Source: SHVO01 sp041905795 (lineage in GTDB: Bacteria > Pseudomonadota > Alphaproteobacteria > Rhodospirillales > Rhodospirillaceae). From it: a stretch of 64,000 nt of DNA. Made by a program: the position numbers and the translations under genes. The notes under the pieces are model-generated. The model was not told where the DNA came from. It saw only the letters and a list, made by a program, of their open reading frames with translations, and made no database searches. Of the stretch, positions 43,601 through 50,859 are shown in pieces; position 1 is the first letter of the stretch; every line of letters starts with the position of its first letter. The stretch is taken from contig JAYRKL010000001.1 in assembly GCA_041905795.1 (NCBI GenBank), forward strand, positions 124,001-188,000, written 5' to 3'.

Positions 43601-43963
43601 CTGCTGCGGCGTCAGTCCGGTGACGAGGTCCACCACCACCGCCTGGCCCACGGTGAAGGTGCGCATGGTGATGTTGGGCTTCAACGGGAAGGATGCGGTC
43701 TTGCGGTCGGCCGACAGGCGTCCGCCGTTGACATAGGCCGCGAGGGACTGGGTGATCTTGGCGATGTCGCCGGTGACGGGGCGCTCGAACTGGATCAGCA
43801 GCGTGCCGCCGACAACCTCAGCGGCGTAACGCACCGGCTGGTTCCAGTCGAAGACGATGCGGCCGTAGCCTTCGCGCAGGGCCGAGCGCATGTCGTCGGC
43901 TGACGCCGGCGCGCTGAACGCCAGCAGCGCCGCGAGCGGAAGAAGCGAGAGGGTCCGTTTCAT
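40634..43963 (-). CDS. Very large exported repeat protein in the flagellar motor operon
   Basis: A 1109-residue protein with a clear signal peptide (SLLPLAALLAFSAPASA). The first half contains repeated AMIN-like beta modules (about 25-110, 150-250 and 340-430), separated by a Pro/Ala-rich linker at 255-300. The second half is helical with TPR-like pairs (QYKKAEESPSLMY, DLLLRLADLYADEKNYGTAL). Similar proteins occur beside motB-like genes in some alphaproteobacteria and may scaffold the motor in the periplasm, which is inference. The ATG at 43963 follows the MotB-like stop at once; an in-frame GTG two codons earlier overlaps that stop. Confidence 0.8.
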   Translation of the reverse strand: MKRTLSLLPLAALLAFSAPASADDMRSALREGYGRIVFDWNQPVRYAAEVVGGTLLIQFERPVTGDIAKITQSLAAYVNGGRLSADRKTASFPLKPNITMRTFTVGQAVVVDLVTGLTPQQAAQARAQSVPPLTPTSLNPQAPTPTAPAGGPVVGSGRAVTLRTGDHGDYFRLALDWPDKTTYRIERRGDRIAVTFDSPASINVAQLNGRLPAANRPAAALIENGKLVLTIPQAAQFAVRDFATGNTIAIDLTRTPAPAGQSPQAASQRPAPPPAEKAPPAPPPAAKAAPPPPPRAGSATAAAALTGNGAERNQVNAAGQRVTRAAENRVDPLAGRPAELSVTIPWSEPAAAAVFRRADYLWVVFDRYQQVDVAKIAREGAAYITFVEQLPYRNNTILRMVTKPDINPTTRRDGLNWILDFRSLPLRPTRALEVNAQLDRPSPNLFVPVGEAGRTVAVEDPEVGDYLLIVPVIPLSYGVYPERHYTDLDMPVTAQGVVVVPKSDGVRAQASRIGIDIDVDGGMALSRDLADKATALNADDKTRTLNIADWQIGKAEDYVRNKQALQNALSDERPEARQQARFRLARFEFVNGFYPEVLAIMRTMKVADGEVENTPPFRALRGAANMMMRRYFEAGEDFNHFSLANDDDARFWLAAARAKFGNKAAQAETMIQTGAAIRAYPRAVKIPLALTGVEAAIAAGDDFGAQGFLDLIRRETPTVNELAAIDYMDGKLNEKLGEQKIALAQYKKAEESPSLMYSVLANRDRMEMEHRLGTLSTADLIEGLEKLRYRWRGDNTELDLLLRLADLYADEKNYGTALRTLKITTSYFADQPRVDEAAEKMRKIFESLYLEDGADKMTPVAAIGLFDEFRSLIPPGEKGDEMIRKIADRLVSVDLLDQAALVLERQIQFRVTGVDRARIGARLALVYLLNRTPQKAIDVLHDTASVEAGRDLNTQRRRLEARALTDLGKVNEAMLLLGTDTTPETRQLRAEVYWRTQDWANAARSLSELVPEADAGSLSDVNARLVLDWATALTLAGDERTLVRVRQRYTAPMANTPYKDVFNLITTPRERGSMDAQQVRAQIQQAEQFKSFLVEYKDMIGQKPLSAIN

Positions 43964-43965
43964 GA

Positions 43966-44730
43966 TCACGGCGTCTGCTCCGGCATGATCATGATTTCGA
44001 CGCGCCCAATCGCGGCGCCGACATCGGTCGCGCCGGAGGCGCGCGAATCAATAGTAGCGGAGCCGCGGCCCAGCACGGTCACCGGCTGGTCGTAGCCGGC
44101 GGCGGCCAGCGCGTCGGCCATGGTCTTGGCGCGCGCGATCGCCAGCGCCCACGCCGCCTCGCCGGACTCCCTGTCCATGGGCGCCGTGCCGATGACCGCG
44201 ATACGGTTCTTCAGGTTGCTCAAGACACCGCTCAAATCAAACACCGGGGTCTTTGCGCTGTCGGCGAAATCGCCGGTTCCGGGCGCATACAAACCGGCCG
44301 CCGGCAAGGTCAGGATAAGATATTGGGGCGTGAGCCGGAATTCCACGTCCTTCAGGTCCGGACTCGAAGCGAAAGCCGCCTTCAATACCGCCTGCAGGTA
44401 GCCGAGATCGTCCCCGGCCGCGGCCGTGACCCTGGGCAGGCGGCCAGTATCGGTTTGCGCCGGCGCGAAGGCGTCGCCATAGGACCGAACGACCTCCTTG
44501 AAGCGCGCGGGCTCGATCTTCGACATGGAAAACAGCAGCACGAAGAAGCTGAGCAGCAGGGTGACCAGGTCGACGATGGTGATCAGCCAGGGCCGGGTCA
44601 ATTTGTGCGGCGCGGTCTGCAACACCGGCCCGATCTGCGCGGACCCGATCTGCGCGGGCCCGATCTGCGCAGGAAGGCCATAGGCGCCGCGCACGGCCGG
44701 GCTGGCTGCGACCTGAGGAAGGCCGTTCAT
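43966..44730 (-). CDS. MotB-like OmpA-domain protein (first of pair)
   Basis: A 254-residue protein with the MotB-type membrane helix TIVDLVTLLLSFFVLLFSMS, whose Asp sits where MotB carries its proton-accepting Asp. An OmpA-like peptidoglycan-binding domain (VIGTAPMDRESGEAAWALAI, ARAKTMADAL) follows. Near the N-terminus a short tandem repeat encodes IGPAQIG units. It overlaps the upstream MotB-like gene by 4 bp. No motA lies beside it, so the stator partner must be elsewhere or the protein is an accessory. Confidence 0.82.
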   Translation of the reverse strand: MNGLPQVAASPAVRGAYGLPAQIGPAQIGSAQIGPVLQTAPHKLTRPWLITIVDLVTLLLSFFVLLFSMSKIEPARFKEVVRSYGDAFAPAQTDTGRLPRVTAAAGDDLGYLQAVLKAAFASSPDLKDVEFRLTPQYLILTLPAAGLYAPGTGDFADSAKTPVFDLSGVLSNLKNRIAVIGTAPMDRESGEAAWALAIARAKTMADALAAAGYDQPVTVLGRGSATIDSRASGATDVGAAIGRVEIMIMPEQTP

Positions 44731-45443
44731 GGACGCCCCCCTCCCGCCATGTCGGCGGCGCGGGTTTCCTCACCCGGCGCCAGCAGCAGGAAGGTGAAAT
44801 GCACGCCGCTCTGTTGTCCCTTGGCCGGCATGCCCACCGACAGCGCATCGGCGGCGACGCCGGCGGCGGTGAGATCCTGCGCCACATGCGCCAGGTTCGC
44901 CGACTCCTCCGGCGCACGGATCAGGAGTTCGAGGCGATAGCCCGCCGGCGGGTTGTCCATCACTTGGGCAAGACCGGCGATCACGGTCTGCGGCAGGACG
45001 TTCGGATCGAGGGCGCCCGGCATTTCCAGGTCGACGCGGCCATCGTCGGCGGCGGCGGAGACGCCGGCCGCGCCTTGCGGCAGGAAGGCGTCGAACACCG
45101 CGGTCACGGCGGCGCGCAACTGGGCGCTGGCGGCGACCCGCGCGGCCGTGCCGCTGACCAGGGTCTCGGCCTTGGGCGCGAGGACAGGCGCGGGAACGGG
45201 CGCGAGACTGCTCGCCACTGCCGCGCCGCGCTTGGCGTCGAACGTCGCGGCGGAATTCATCACCACGAAGAACGCCATCAACATGAGATCGAGCGCGAGC
45301 AGGGTGATCAGGATGCGCTCGCGGTTGGCTTCAAAGCCGTGCTCGGGGTTTTCCGGCGCGCGCGGAAACGGCGCAAGCCCATGATGTGCCGAAAGCGGGG
45401 CTCTTACCGTTGTCGTCGCAGCCGAGAGGGCGCCAGGAATCAT
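44727..45443 (-). CDS. Second MotB-like protein with degenerate OmpA domain
   Basis: A 238-residue protein with one N-terminal helix (ILITLLALDLMLMAFFVVMN), placed like that of MotB and also containing an acidic residue, then a periplasmic domain. The end (GYRLELLIRAPEESANLAHV, LTAAGVAADALSVGMP) follows the OmpA-like topology but lacks its usual peptidoglycan-binding residues. The start is uncertain: the ATG at 45443 is chosen, and one at 45524 is also open; neither has a clear ribosome-binding site. Confidence 0.7.
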   Translation of the reverse strand: MIPGALSAATTTVRAPLSAHHGLAPFPRAPENPEHGFEANRERILITLLALDLMLMAFFVVMNSAATFDAKRGAAVASSLAPVPAPVLAPKAETLVSGTAARVAASAQLRAAVTAVFDAFLPQGAAGVSAAADDGRVDLEMPGALDPNVLPQTVIAGLAQVMDNPPAGYRLELLIRAPEESANLAHVAQDLTAAGVAADALSVGMPAKGQQSGVHFTFLLLAPGEETRAADMAGGGRP

Positions 45444-45600
45444 CGCGCAGTGTGTCCCCGAGTCCAGGAGCGGATTTCCGGCGCCGCCTCGCCAGGCGAG
45501 GACGCGCGGACGGAGTCCGCCCATAGGCGTTTTGCCGAGGTTAGGCGGAAAGGGTGAACGAGGCCTTAAGAAAGGCCGTAAACCCGCGTACTGCCGCGAT

Positions 45601-46470
45601 TTACGGCGCGGACGAGAGCTGCTTGCGCGAGGTGATGGCCTCGGTCAGGGCGGTCGCTTTCGCCGGCGTCATGAGCGCCATGATCGGGGCGACCTTGGCG
45701 TCCTTCATCTTCTGCACCAGCGACAGCAGGATCGGCATGTCGAGGGTCTCGAAGATGCCGGCGGCTTCCTTGGGCTTCATGACGCTGTAGATGCGCACCA
45801 GCTGATCCAGTTCCTGCTGCTTCTGGCCGTCGTACTGCTGCAACAGGCCCTTGATGTTCTTTTCCAGGTCCTGGAGCTGGGCGATCTTGCCGTCGATGCG
45901 GGCTTCGGCGGCCTTGAGCAGGCCGTCCTTGGCCTCCACTTCCCGTTCGCGCTGCTCCACGGTGGTCCGGCGTTCCGCCAGCCGCTGCAGAACGTCGATC
46001 TCGGACTTGGACAGGGTCGAGGGATCGAAAGACACCGCCTGGCCGGCGCCTTCGGCGGGCGCGGCGGCAGCCGGGACATCGGTTCCTGCCGGAGCGGGGG
46101 TTCCTGCCGGAGCGGGAGTTCCCGCCGGAGCCGGGGCCCCCGCGGCGGCGGGCGCGGCTTGGGCCGGAGCAGGCGCGGCCGGTGCCGGCGCCGCGGCCGC
46201 ATTGGCGGCGGACTGTTCGACCTTCACGGTGGCGGTGCGGGTATGGGCGATATCCTGGACCACGATCTGCACGCGGAAACCCAGCATGAACACGGCGGCG
46301 ATGATCACCGCCGGCAACAGGCGCACGGCGGGTCCCTGTTTGAAGGACCCGGCGTCGGCGCGGGCTTCGCCCCGGCTTTCCATAGTGCGGCCGAGCTGGG
46401 CCCGCAGATCCTGGGCCTGGGCGCGCATGTCGCGGGGACGGGGCGGGCGATTCATGGTGGTCATCGCCAT
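45601..46470 (-). CDS. MotE-like protein (MgtE N-domain, coiled coil)
   Basis: A 289-residue inner-membrane protein. It has one helix (LLPAVIIAAVFMLGFRVQIV), a long Ala/Pro linker with tandem PAPAGT units, a coiled coil (LAERRTTVEQREREVEAKDG), and a C-terminal MgtE-N-like domain (YSVMKPKEAAGIFETLDMPI). Proteins of this layout in flagellar clusters of alphaproteobacteria (MotE) act as chaperones for periplasmic motor parts such as MotC. It starts 3 bp after the DUF6468-type gene. Confidence 0.85.
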   Translation of the reverse strand: MAMTTMNRPPRPRDMRAQAQDLRAQLGRTMESRGEARADAGSFKQGPAVRLLPAVIIAAVFMLGFRVQIVVQDIAHTRTATVKVEQSAANAAAAPAPAAPAPAQAAPAAAGAPAPAGTPAPAGTPAPAGTDVPAAAAPAEGAGQAVSFDPSTLSKSEIDVLQRLAERRTTVEQREREVEAKDGLLKAAEARIDGKIAQLQDLEKNIKGLLQQYDGQKQQELDQLVRIYSVMKPKEAAGIFETLDMPILLSLVQKMKDAKVAPIMALMTPAKATALTEAITSRKQLSSAP

Positions 46471-46473
46471 ATG

Positions 46474-47271
46474 TTAGCGCGCCGACTGGAGGGCTTTAAG
46501 CAGTTCTCGCTCGGCTTCGGAGCGTTCTTCGTCCAGACCGGCTTCGGGAGCCATACGCTCCTGGGGGCGTTCCTGGAGGCGTTCCGGCGCCAGCGCGCGT
46601 TTGGCGCGGGCGGCGCCGAGGCCGCCGGCCACTGAACCGGCCATGGGACCGGCCGTCGGCCCGGCCATGGGGCTCGAAAGCTGGCCGCTCATGCGCGCTT
46701 CGGCGCGGGCGGCGCCCAGGGCGCTGCGCAATTCGGCGGCGGTTTCTTCAAATCCAGCAGCGGTTTGCGCCAAGGTCGCGGCCGACAGGGCCGGACCGGC
46801 TGCCCGCACCGGCGCTTCGCTCATACCGGCGGCAATGGTCCGGGGCGGCGGGGCGGCGGCAGGATATGGATTGGCGGCAGGATATGGATTGGTAGCGGGG
46901 GGATACGGATTGGTCGCGGGGGGATGGGTCACCACCCCTTCGGCGCGGGCGGCGCGGACAGCGCCTTCCAAACGGCCTGCCAGGTCCTCGGCGCGCTCGA
47001 TCATGAAGGCGAGGTCGTCGCGCAGGGTCTGAGCCTTGTCGACCCGCTCCTTCAGCGTGTGATTGGCTTCGGTGGTGGCCTTCTTGAGCTTCGGAATGCC
47101 GGCTTCCGCCCGCATGGTGGCTTCATTGAAGCTGTTGACGACCTTGGACAATTCGTCGCGCGACCGGCGCAGGGCGGCGAGGCGGCGATTCAGAATCACG
47201 GCGTAAACGATGGTCGGCACCAGGAGCAGGATGACGACAACGTCGAGAATCATACCGGTCGTCATGTTCAT
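46474..47271 (-). CDS. DUF6468-type flagellar-cluster protein
   Basis: A 265-residue protein with an N-terminal membrane helix (MILDVVVILLLVPTIVYAVI) and a coiled-coil region to about residue 110. A low-complexity part follows, with ATNPYP-type repeats and an Ala-rich tail. The N-terminal LNRRLAALRRSRDELSKVVN matches a family of unknown function found next to fliM and motE in alphaproteobacteria. Its role is unknown; a motor-positioning or assembly function is inferred from context only. Confidence 0.78.
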   Translation of the reverse strand: MNMTTGMILDVVVILLLVPTIVYAVILNRRLAALRRSRDELSKVVNSFNEATMRAEAGIPKLKKATTEANHTLKERVDKAQTLRDDLAFMIERAEDLAGRLEGAVRAARAEGVVTHPPATNPYPPATNPYPAANPYPAAAPPPRTIAAGMSEAPVRAAGPALSAATLAQTAAGFEETAAELRSALGAARAEARMSGQLSSPMAGPTAGPMAGSVAGGLGAARAKRALAPERLQERPQERMAPEAGLDEERSEAERELLKALQSAR

Positions 47272-47390
47272 CTCAGTCGCGTCCCAAGGCAGAAGGCGCC
47301 GTTTCGATACAGTGAACCGGACTCTGGCAAAAGGGCCATAAAATTCCGTTAACCGGCCCTAACAACCAGAGCCAACCCGCAAGATCGTTG

Positions 47391-48539
47391 TTACTTGGTT
47401 TCCACGCGCCGGCGCTGGTCGACGCGGATGGCGATATTGGCGCCGCGCCGGCCCATCTTGCCGATGAACATGGGCTGGTCGCCGCAGCGCAGTTCCACCG
47501 GCGAGTCAGGCGTGGCGTTGAGCAGGAACTTGGACCCGACTTTCAGGTCGAGAACCCGCGACAGCGGCAGCATCTGGGTGTCGAGCACCGCTTCGAGCGG
47601 CACTTCGGTGAACCACATTTCCTCGGCCAAGTGTGTTTCCCAGATCGAGTCACGGCCGAACTTTTCGCCCATGAACATCTGCAGCAGCAGCTCGCGGACC
47701 GGTTCGAGGGTCGCGAACGGGATCAGAATCTCCAACCGCCCGCCACGGTCTTCCATGTCGATGCGCAGGCGCGCGACGATGGCAGCGTTGGAGGGCTGCG
47801 AGATGGTGGCGAACCGGGGATTGGTCTCCAGCCGGTCGAAACGGAAGGTCACGGGCGACAACGGATCGAACGCCGCCGACAGGTCGGCCAGCACGACGTG
47901 GATCATGCGCTCGACCAGGGTGCGCTCGATCGTGGTGTAGGGACGGCCTTCGACGCGCATCGCCGCGGTGCCGCGGCGGCCGCCGAGCAGCACGTCGACG
48001 ATCGAATAGATCATCGAACTGTCGACGGTCATCAGGCCGAAGTTGTCCCATTCCTCGGCCTTGAACACGGTCAGCATCGCCGGCAATGGGATCGAGTTCA
48101 GGTAGTCGCCGAAACGCTGGGACAGGATGTCGTCGAGCGAGACTTCGACGTTGTCCGAGGTGAAGTTGCGAAGCGATGTGGTCATCATGCGGACCAATCG
48201 ATCGAACACCACTTCGAGCATGGGCAGGCGTTCGTAGGACACCAGGGCCGAGTTCAGGATCGCCTGGATCCCGGCGCGGTCCGAGCCCTCGTCGCTGGCC
48301 TCGTCGAAGCCCAAAAGACTGTCGATTTCGTCCTGGTTCAGGACGCGGGTGGATTCACGGCCGCCGCCGCCGCCACCGAGCAGGTCGTCGCCGCCCTCTT
48401 CGGCGCCGCCGAGCATGGCTTCCCACTCCGCGGCCATGGCGTCGGCATCGGCATCGCCGCCCTTCGCGGCCGCGGGCGAATCGGTCGCGGCGTCCGCCAG
48501 GGCCGAAGCCAGATCGTCAGTGTCACTTGGAGGGGTCAT
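47391..48539 (-). CDS. fliM: Flagellar motor switch protein FliM
   Basis: A 382-residue subunit of the C ring that binds phospho-CheY and sets rotation direction. The N-terminus bears LNQDEIDSLLGFDEASDEGS, the CheY-binding and FliM start motif, shifted inward by a 60-residue Ala/Gly extension. The middle domain has YERLPMLEVVFDRLVRMMTT, and the SpoA-like end has VLDLKVGSKFLLNATPDSPV and MGRRGANIAIRV. The 119-bp gap after it contains a TTAA-rich stretch but no gene. Confidence 0.96.
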   Translation of the reverse strand: MTPPSDTDDLASALADAATDSPAAAKGGDADADAMAAEWEAMLGGAEEGGDDLLGGGGGGRESTRVLNQDEIDSLLGFDEASDEGSDRAGIQAILNSALVSYERLPMLEVVFDRLVRMMTTSLRNFTSDNVEVSLDDILSQRFGDYLNSIPLPAMLTVFKAEEWDNFGLMTVDSSMIYSIVDVLLGGRRGTAAMRVEGRPYTTIERTLVERMIHVVLADLSAAFDPLSPVTFRFDRLETNPRFATISQPSNAAIVARLRIDMEDRGGRLEILIPFATLEPVRELLLQMFMGEKFGRDSIWETHLAEEMWFTEVPLEAVLDTQMLPLSRVLDLKVGSKFLLNATPDSPVELRCGDQPMFIGKMGRRGANIAIRVDQRRRVETK

Positions 48540-48565
48540 AACGGACTACAAGAACCCGATTTGTA

Positions 48566-49153
48566 TTACTGAACGATAAATTCTTTAAAAAGCACGTCCT
48601 TGACCTGGATCGGGCGTACCGCGGCGTTGATCCGGATCAGCAATTCCTCGCGCACCTTGTACATGCCGGCCGCGCCCGCCAGGTCATCCTGTTTCAATTC
48701 GCGCAGGTAGACCTGGAAATTGTCGACGATCTTGGGCAGCACGGCGACCACGCGTTCAATATCGGCTTCGGCGTTCAGTTCGACGCTGGCCTTGATCTTG
48801 AGGAAGCTTTTGGCACGGGTGCCGGTGTCGATATTGACCAGCATGTCGGGCAGTTCGTAGTTCACCACCGGCAGTTCGGCGGCCTTGACGGATTTGGCGT
48901 CCGCGGCCTTGGCGGGCGCTTCGTGGCCGGCCGCGCCTTCGGCGCCGTCCGCGGCCTGCTCGTCCTTGCGGAACATCGCCAAAAGCGGATCGGCGAGGCC
49001 GGTGAAATAAGCCGCCGCCCCGCCGCCGATGACCAGCACCAGCGGAATGGCGACCAGCAGCAGCAGCTTCTTCCTGCTCCCGCCCCCGCCGGCCCCTTCC
49101 GGTGCGGCTTCGAAGTCGGGCTCGTCGCTCTCGAAATCGTCTTCGCTTGCCAT
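48566..49153 (-). CDS. fliL: Flagellar basal body-associated protein FliL (copy 1)
   Basis: A 195-residue single-pass protein that surrounds the stator. After an acidic N-terminus and Gly run comes the helix KLLLLVAIPLVLVIGGGAAA, then YFTGLADPLLAMF and the stomatin-like FliL domain ending in RPIQVKDVLFKEFIVQ. It is a paralogue of the gene 14 bp upstream, with nearly identical juxtamembrane and C-terminal segments. It precedes fliM. Confidence 0.94.
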   Translation of the reverse strand: MASEDDFESDEPDFEAAPEGAGGGGSRKKLLLLVAIPLVLVIGGGAAAYFTGLADPLLAMFRKDEQAADGAEGAAGHEAPAKAADAKSVKAAELPVVNYELPDMLVNIDTGTRAKSFLKIKASVELNAEADIERVVAVLPKIVDNFQVYLRELKQDDLAGAAGMYKVREELLIRINAAVRPIQVKDVLFKEFIVQ

Positions 49154-49167
49154 GTGCGACCGCTGGA

Positions 49168-49755
49168 CTACTGGACGATCATTTCCTGGAACAGCACGTC
49201 CTTCACCACCGCCGGACGCGCGGCGGCGTTGACGCGCATGAGAAGTTCCTCGCGCATGCGGTAGACCCCGGCCGCGCCCTGCAGGTCCTCGAGGCGGAGT
49301 TCGCGCAGGTAAACCTGGAAGCTGTCGATGATCCGCGGCTTCACGTTTTCGATGCGGTTGATGTCGTCGGCGTTGCTCAGTTCGAGACTGACCTTGATCT
49401 TGAGGAAATTCTTGGCCCGGCCGGGGGTATTGATGTTCACCAGCATCTCGGGGAGTTCGTAGGGCACCGCCGTACCGGCCGGCGCCGGGCCGCCCTCGGC
49501 GGTCTTGGCGGGCGCGGCTTCATGGCCGCCCTCGGCGGCTTTTTCGCCTTCGGCCGACGCTTCCTTCTTATGGAACATGGCCAGCAGGGGATCGGCGAGG
49601 CCGGTGAAATAGGCGGCTGCGGCGCCGCCCAGGACCAGCACCAGGGGCACAACAATAAGAAGGAGCAGCTTCTTCTTGCCGCCGCCACCGCCGCCGCCGG
49701 CTGCGCCGGCGTCGAATTCGGGCTCGTCGCCTTCGAAATCTTCTTCTGCTGCCAT
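49168..49755 (-). CDS. fliL: Flagellar basal body-associated protein FliL (copy 2)
   Basis: A second 195-residue FliL with helix KLLLLIVVPLVLVLGGAAAA, the same YFTGLADPLLAMF and the end RPAVVKDVLFQEMIVQ. The shared and diverged stretches point to a tandem duplication. The ATG at 49755 is used because AAEEDFEGDEPEFDAG matches the acidic N-terminus of the other copy; ten upstream in-frame codons are ignored. It is the first gene of the minus-strand motor operon, divergent from flgF. Confidence 0.93.
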   Translation of the reverse strand: MAAEEDFEGDEPEFDAGAAGGGGGGGKKKLLLLIVVPLVLVLGGAAAAYFTGLADPLLAMFHKKEASAEGEKAAEGGHEAAPAKTAEGGPAPAGTAVPYELPEMLVNINTPGRAKNFLKIKVSLELSNADDINRIENVKPRIIDSFQVYLRELRLEDLQGAAGVYRMREELLMRVNAAARPAVVKDVLFQEMIVQ

Positions 49756-49844
49756 ATCACCCAACTTCCGGCCGGCCGATCGCACCGGGGTGCTCCATAT
49801 AAAGAAAGCACCCTCCGGCAGATCGTGAACCTAGCGGGGCCCGG

Positions 49845-49859
49845 TTAACAATATATTGA
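49845..49859. promoter_or_regulatory. CtrA-like box upstream of the motor operon (weak)
   Basis: TTAA-CAATATA-TTGA is one base off the TTAA-N7-TTAA CtrA core and lies 90 bp upstream of the first fliL. It is a weak match in an AT-rich stretch. Confidence 0.3.
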
Positions 49860-50017
49860 GTCAGCCCCGGGGCCGGCGCCCGGCCGGCGGAACCAGGCGG
49901 CAGGACCGGCTTTTTGGGGCAAATCTTGCCCCCACCCCCCGGCCAATTCGGCCTTCCGCAACCCTTCACCCCTGGGGCGCATTCTCTCAAGATATTGAAT
50001 TTATTATATAATATATC

Positions 50018-50035
50018 TTGGCACGCTTCCTGCAT
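50018..50035 (+). promoter_or_regulatory. Sigma-54 promoter of flgF-flgG-flgA-flgH
   Basis: TTGGCACGCTTCCTGCAT has the -24 GG (50020-50021) and -12 GC (50032-50033) separated by exactly 10 bases, and a near-perfect TGGCACG element. It is preceded by a very AT-rich stretch and would start transcription about 12 bp downstream, some 30 bases before flgF. Rod and ring genes of alphaproteobacteria are commonly sigma-54/FlbD dependent. Confidence 0.82.
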
Positions 50036-50079
50036 ATCTCCCGACAAAACATCGCGTCAAAAGGCGCGGGAAGAAGGCC

Positions 50080-50835
50080 ATGGATAACACCACATACATC
50101 GCGCTCTCGCGACAGGCGTCGCTTTGGAATCAGCTCGAGGTTGTCGCCAACAACCTCGCCAACGTGAACACCACGGGCTTCAAGGGCACCGACACGCTCT
50201 TCGCCCAGTACGTGTTCCGCTCCAACAACGACGACCGCACCTTCAAGGACAAGGTCGCCTTCACCCATGACTTCGGTCTGGTGCGCAATCTCTCGCAAGG
50301 TGCATTCAATTTCACCAACAACACCTACGACCTGGCGCTCCAGGGCGAAGGCTACTTCGAGATCCAGGGCAAGAACGGCGGCGCCAACACCTACACCCGC
50401 GCCGGCAACTTCACCGTGGACGGCAACGGCCAACTGGTGACCCAGGAAGGCGCCGCGGTGCTGTCGGTCAACGGCCAGCCCATCACCATCCCCGCCAACG
50501 TCGGCGAAGTGATGATCCAGGGCGACGGTTCGATCATCAACAAGCAGACCAGCGCCACCATCGACCGCATCCGCGTGGTGCGCTTCGAGAACGAACGCAA
50601 CCTGAAGCAGATTACCGGCACCGCTTTCGACGCCGCAGACCAGCAGCCCATCGACATTCCCAACCCGAAAGTCGCCCAGGGCGTGCTGGAAGCCTCGAAC
50701 GTCAACGGAATCAGCGAAATGACGCGCCTGATCGCCCTCAACCGGGCTTACGGCGACGTCACCAAACTCGTCGAAGAAGAACACGACCGGAAGCGCAAGG
50801 CCTCCGATCTGTTCAGCCGTCAGATGACCGCGTAA
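50080..50835 (+). CDS. flgF: Flagellar basal-body rod protein FlgF
   Basis: A 251-residue proximal rod protein. The N-terminus has QLEVVANNLANVNTTGFKGT, the middle has YDLALQGEGYFEIQGKNGGA, and the C-terminus ends with VNGISEMTRLIALNRAYGDV. It is the first gene after the sigma-54 promoter and 24 bp before flgG. Confidence 0.95.
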   Translation: MDNTTYIALSRQASLWNQLEVVANNLANVNTTGFKGTDTLFAQYVFRSNNDDRTFKDKVAFTHDFGLVRNLSQGAFNFTNNTYDLALQGEGYFEIQGKNGGANTYTRAGNFTVDGNGQLVTQEGAAVLSVNGQPITIPANVGEVMIQGDGSIINKQTSATIDRIRVVRFENERNLKQITGTAFDAADQQPIDIPNPKVAQGVLEASNVNGISEMTRLIALNRAYGDVTKLVEEEHDRKRKASDLFSRQMTA

Positions 50836-50859
50836 GCGTACGGAAAAAGGAATAAGGCC

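Noticed and set aside
40733..43903. 1056-residue open frame on the plus strand
   Set aside because: It is the antisense shadow of the exported repeat protein gene. Its translation is full of Val/Gly/Arg/His low-complexity sequence and has no domain, and the opposite strand has a signal peptide and recognisable repeats.
44628..44690. Short direct repeats as a possible CRISPR array
   Set aside because: The repeats are 15-bp contiguous units in frame inside a MotB-like gene, with no spacers and no cas genes in the window.
49815..49832. Possible sigma-54 promoter for the fliL-fliM operon
   Set aside because: The minus strand has GG-N10-GC here, but the -24 element lacks GGCAC and the -12 lacks TTGC, so the match is no better than chance.
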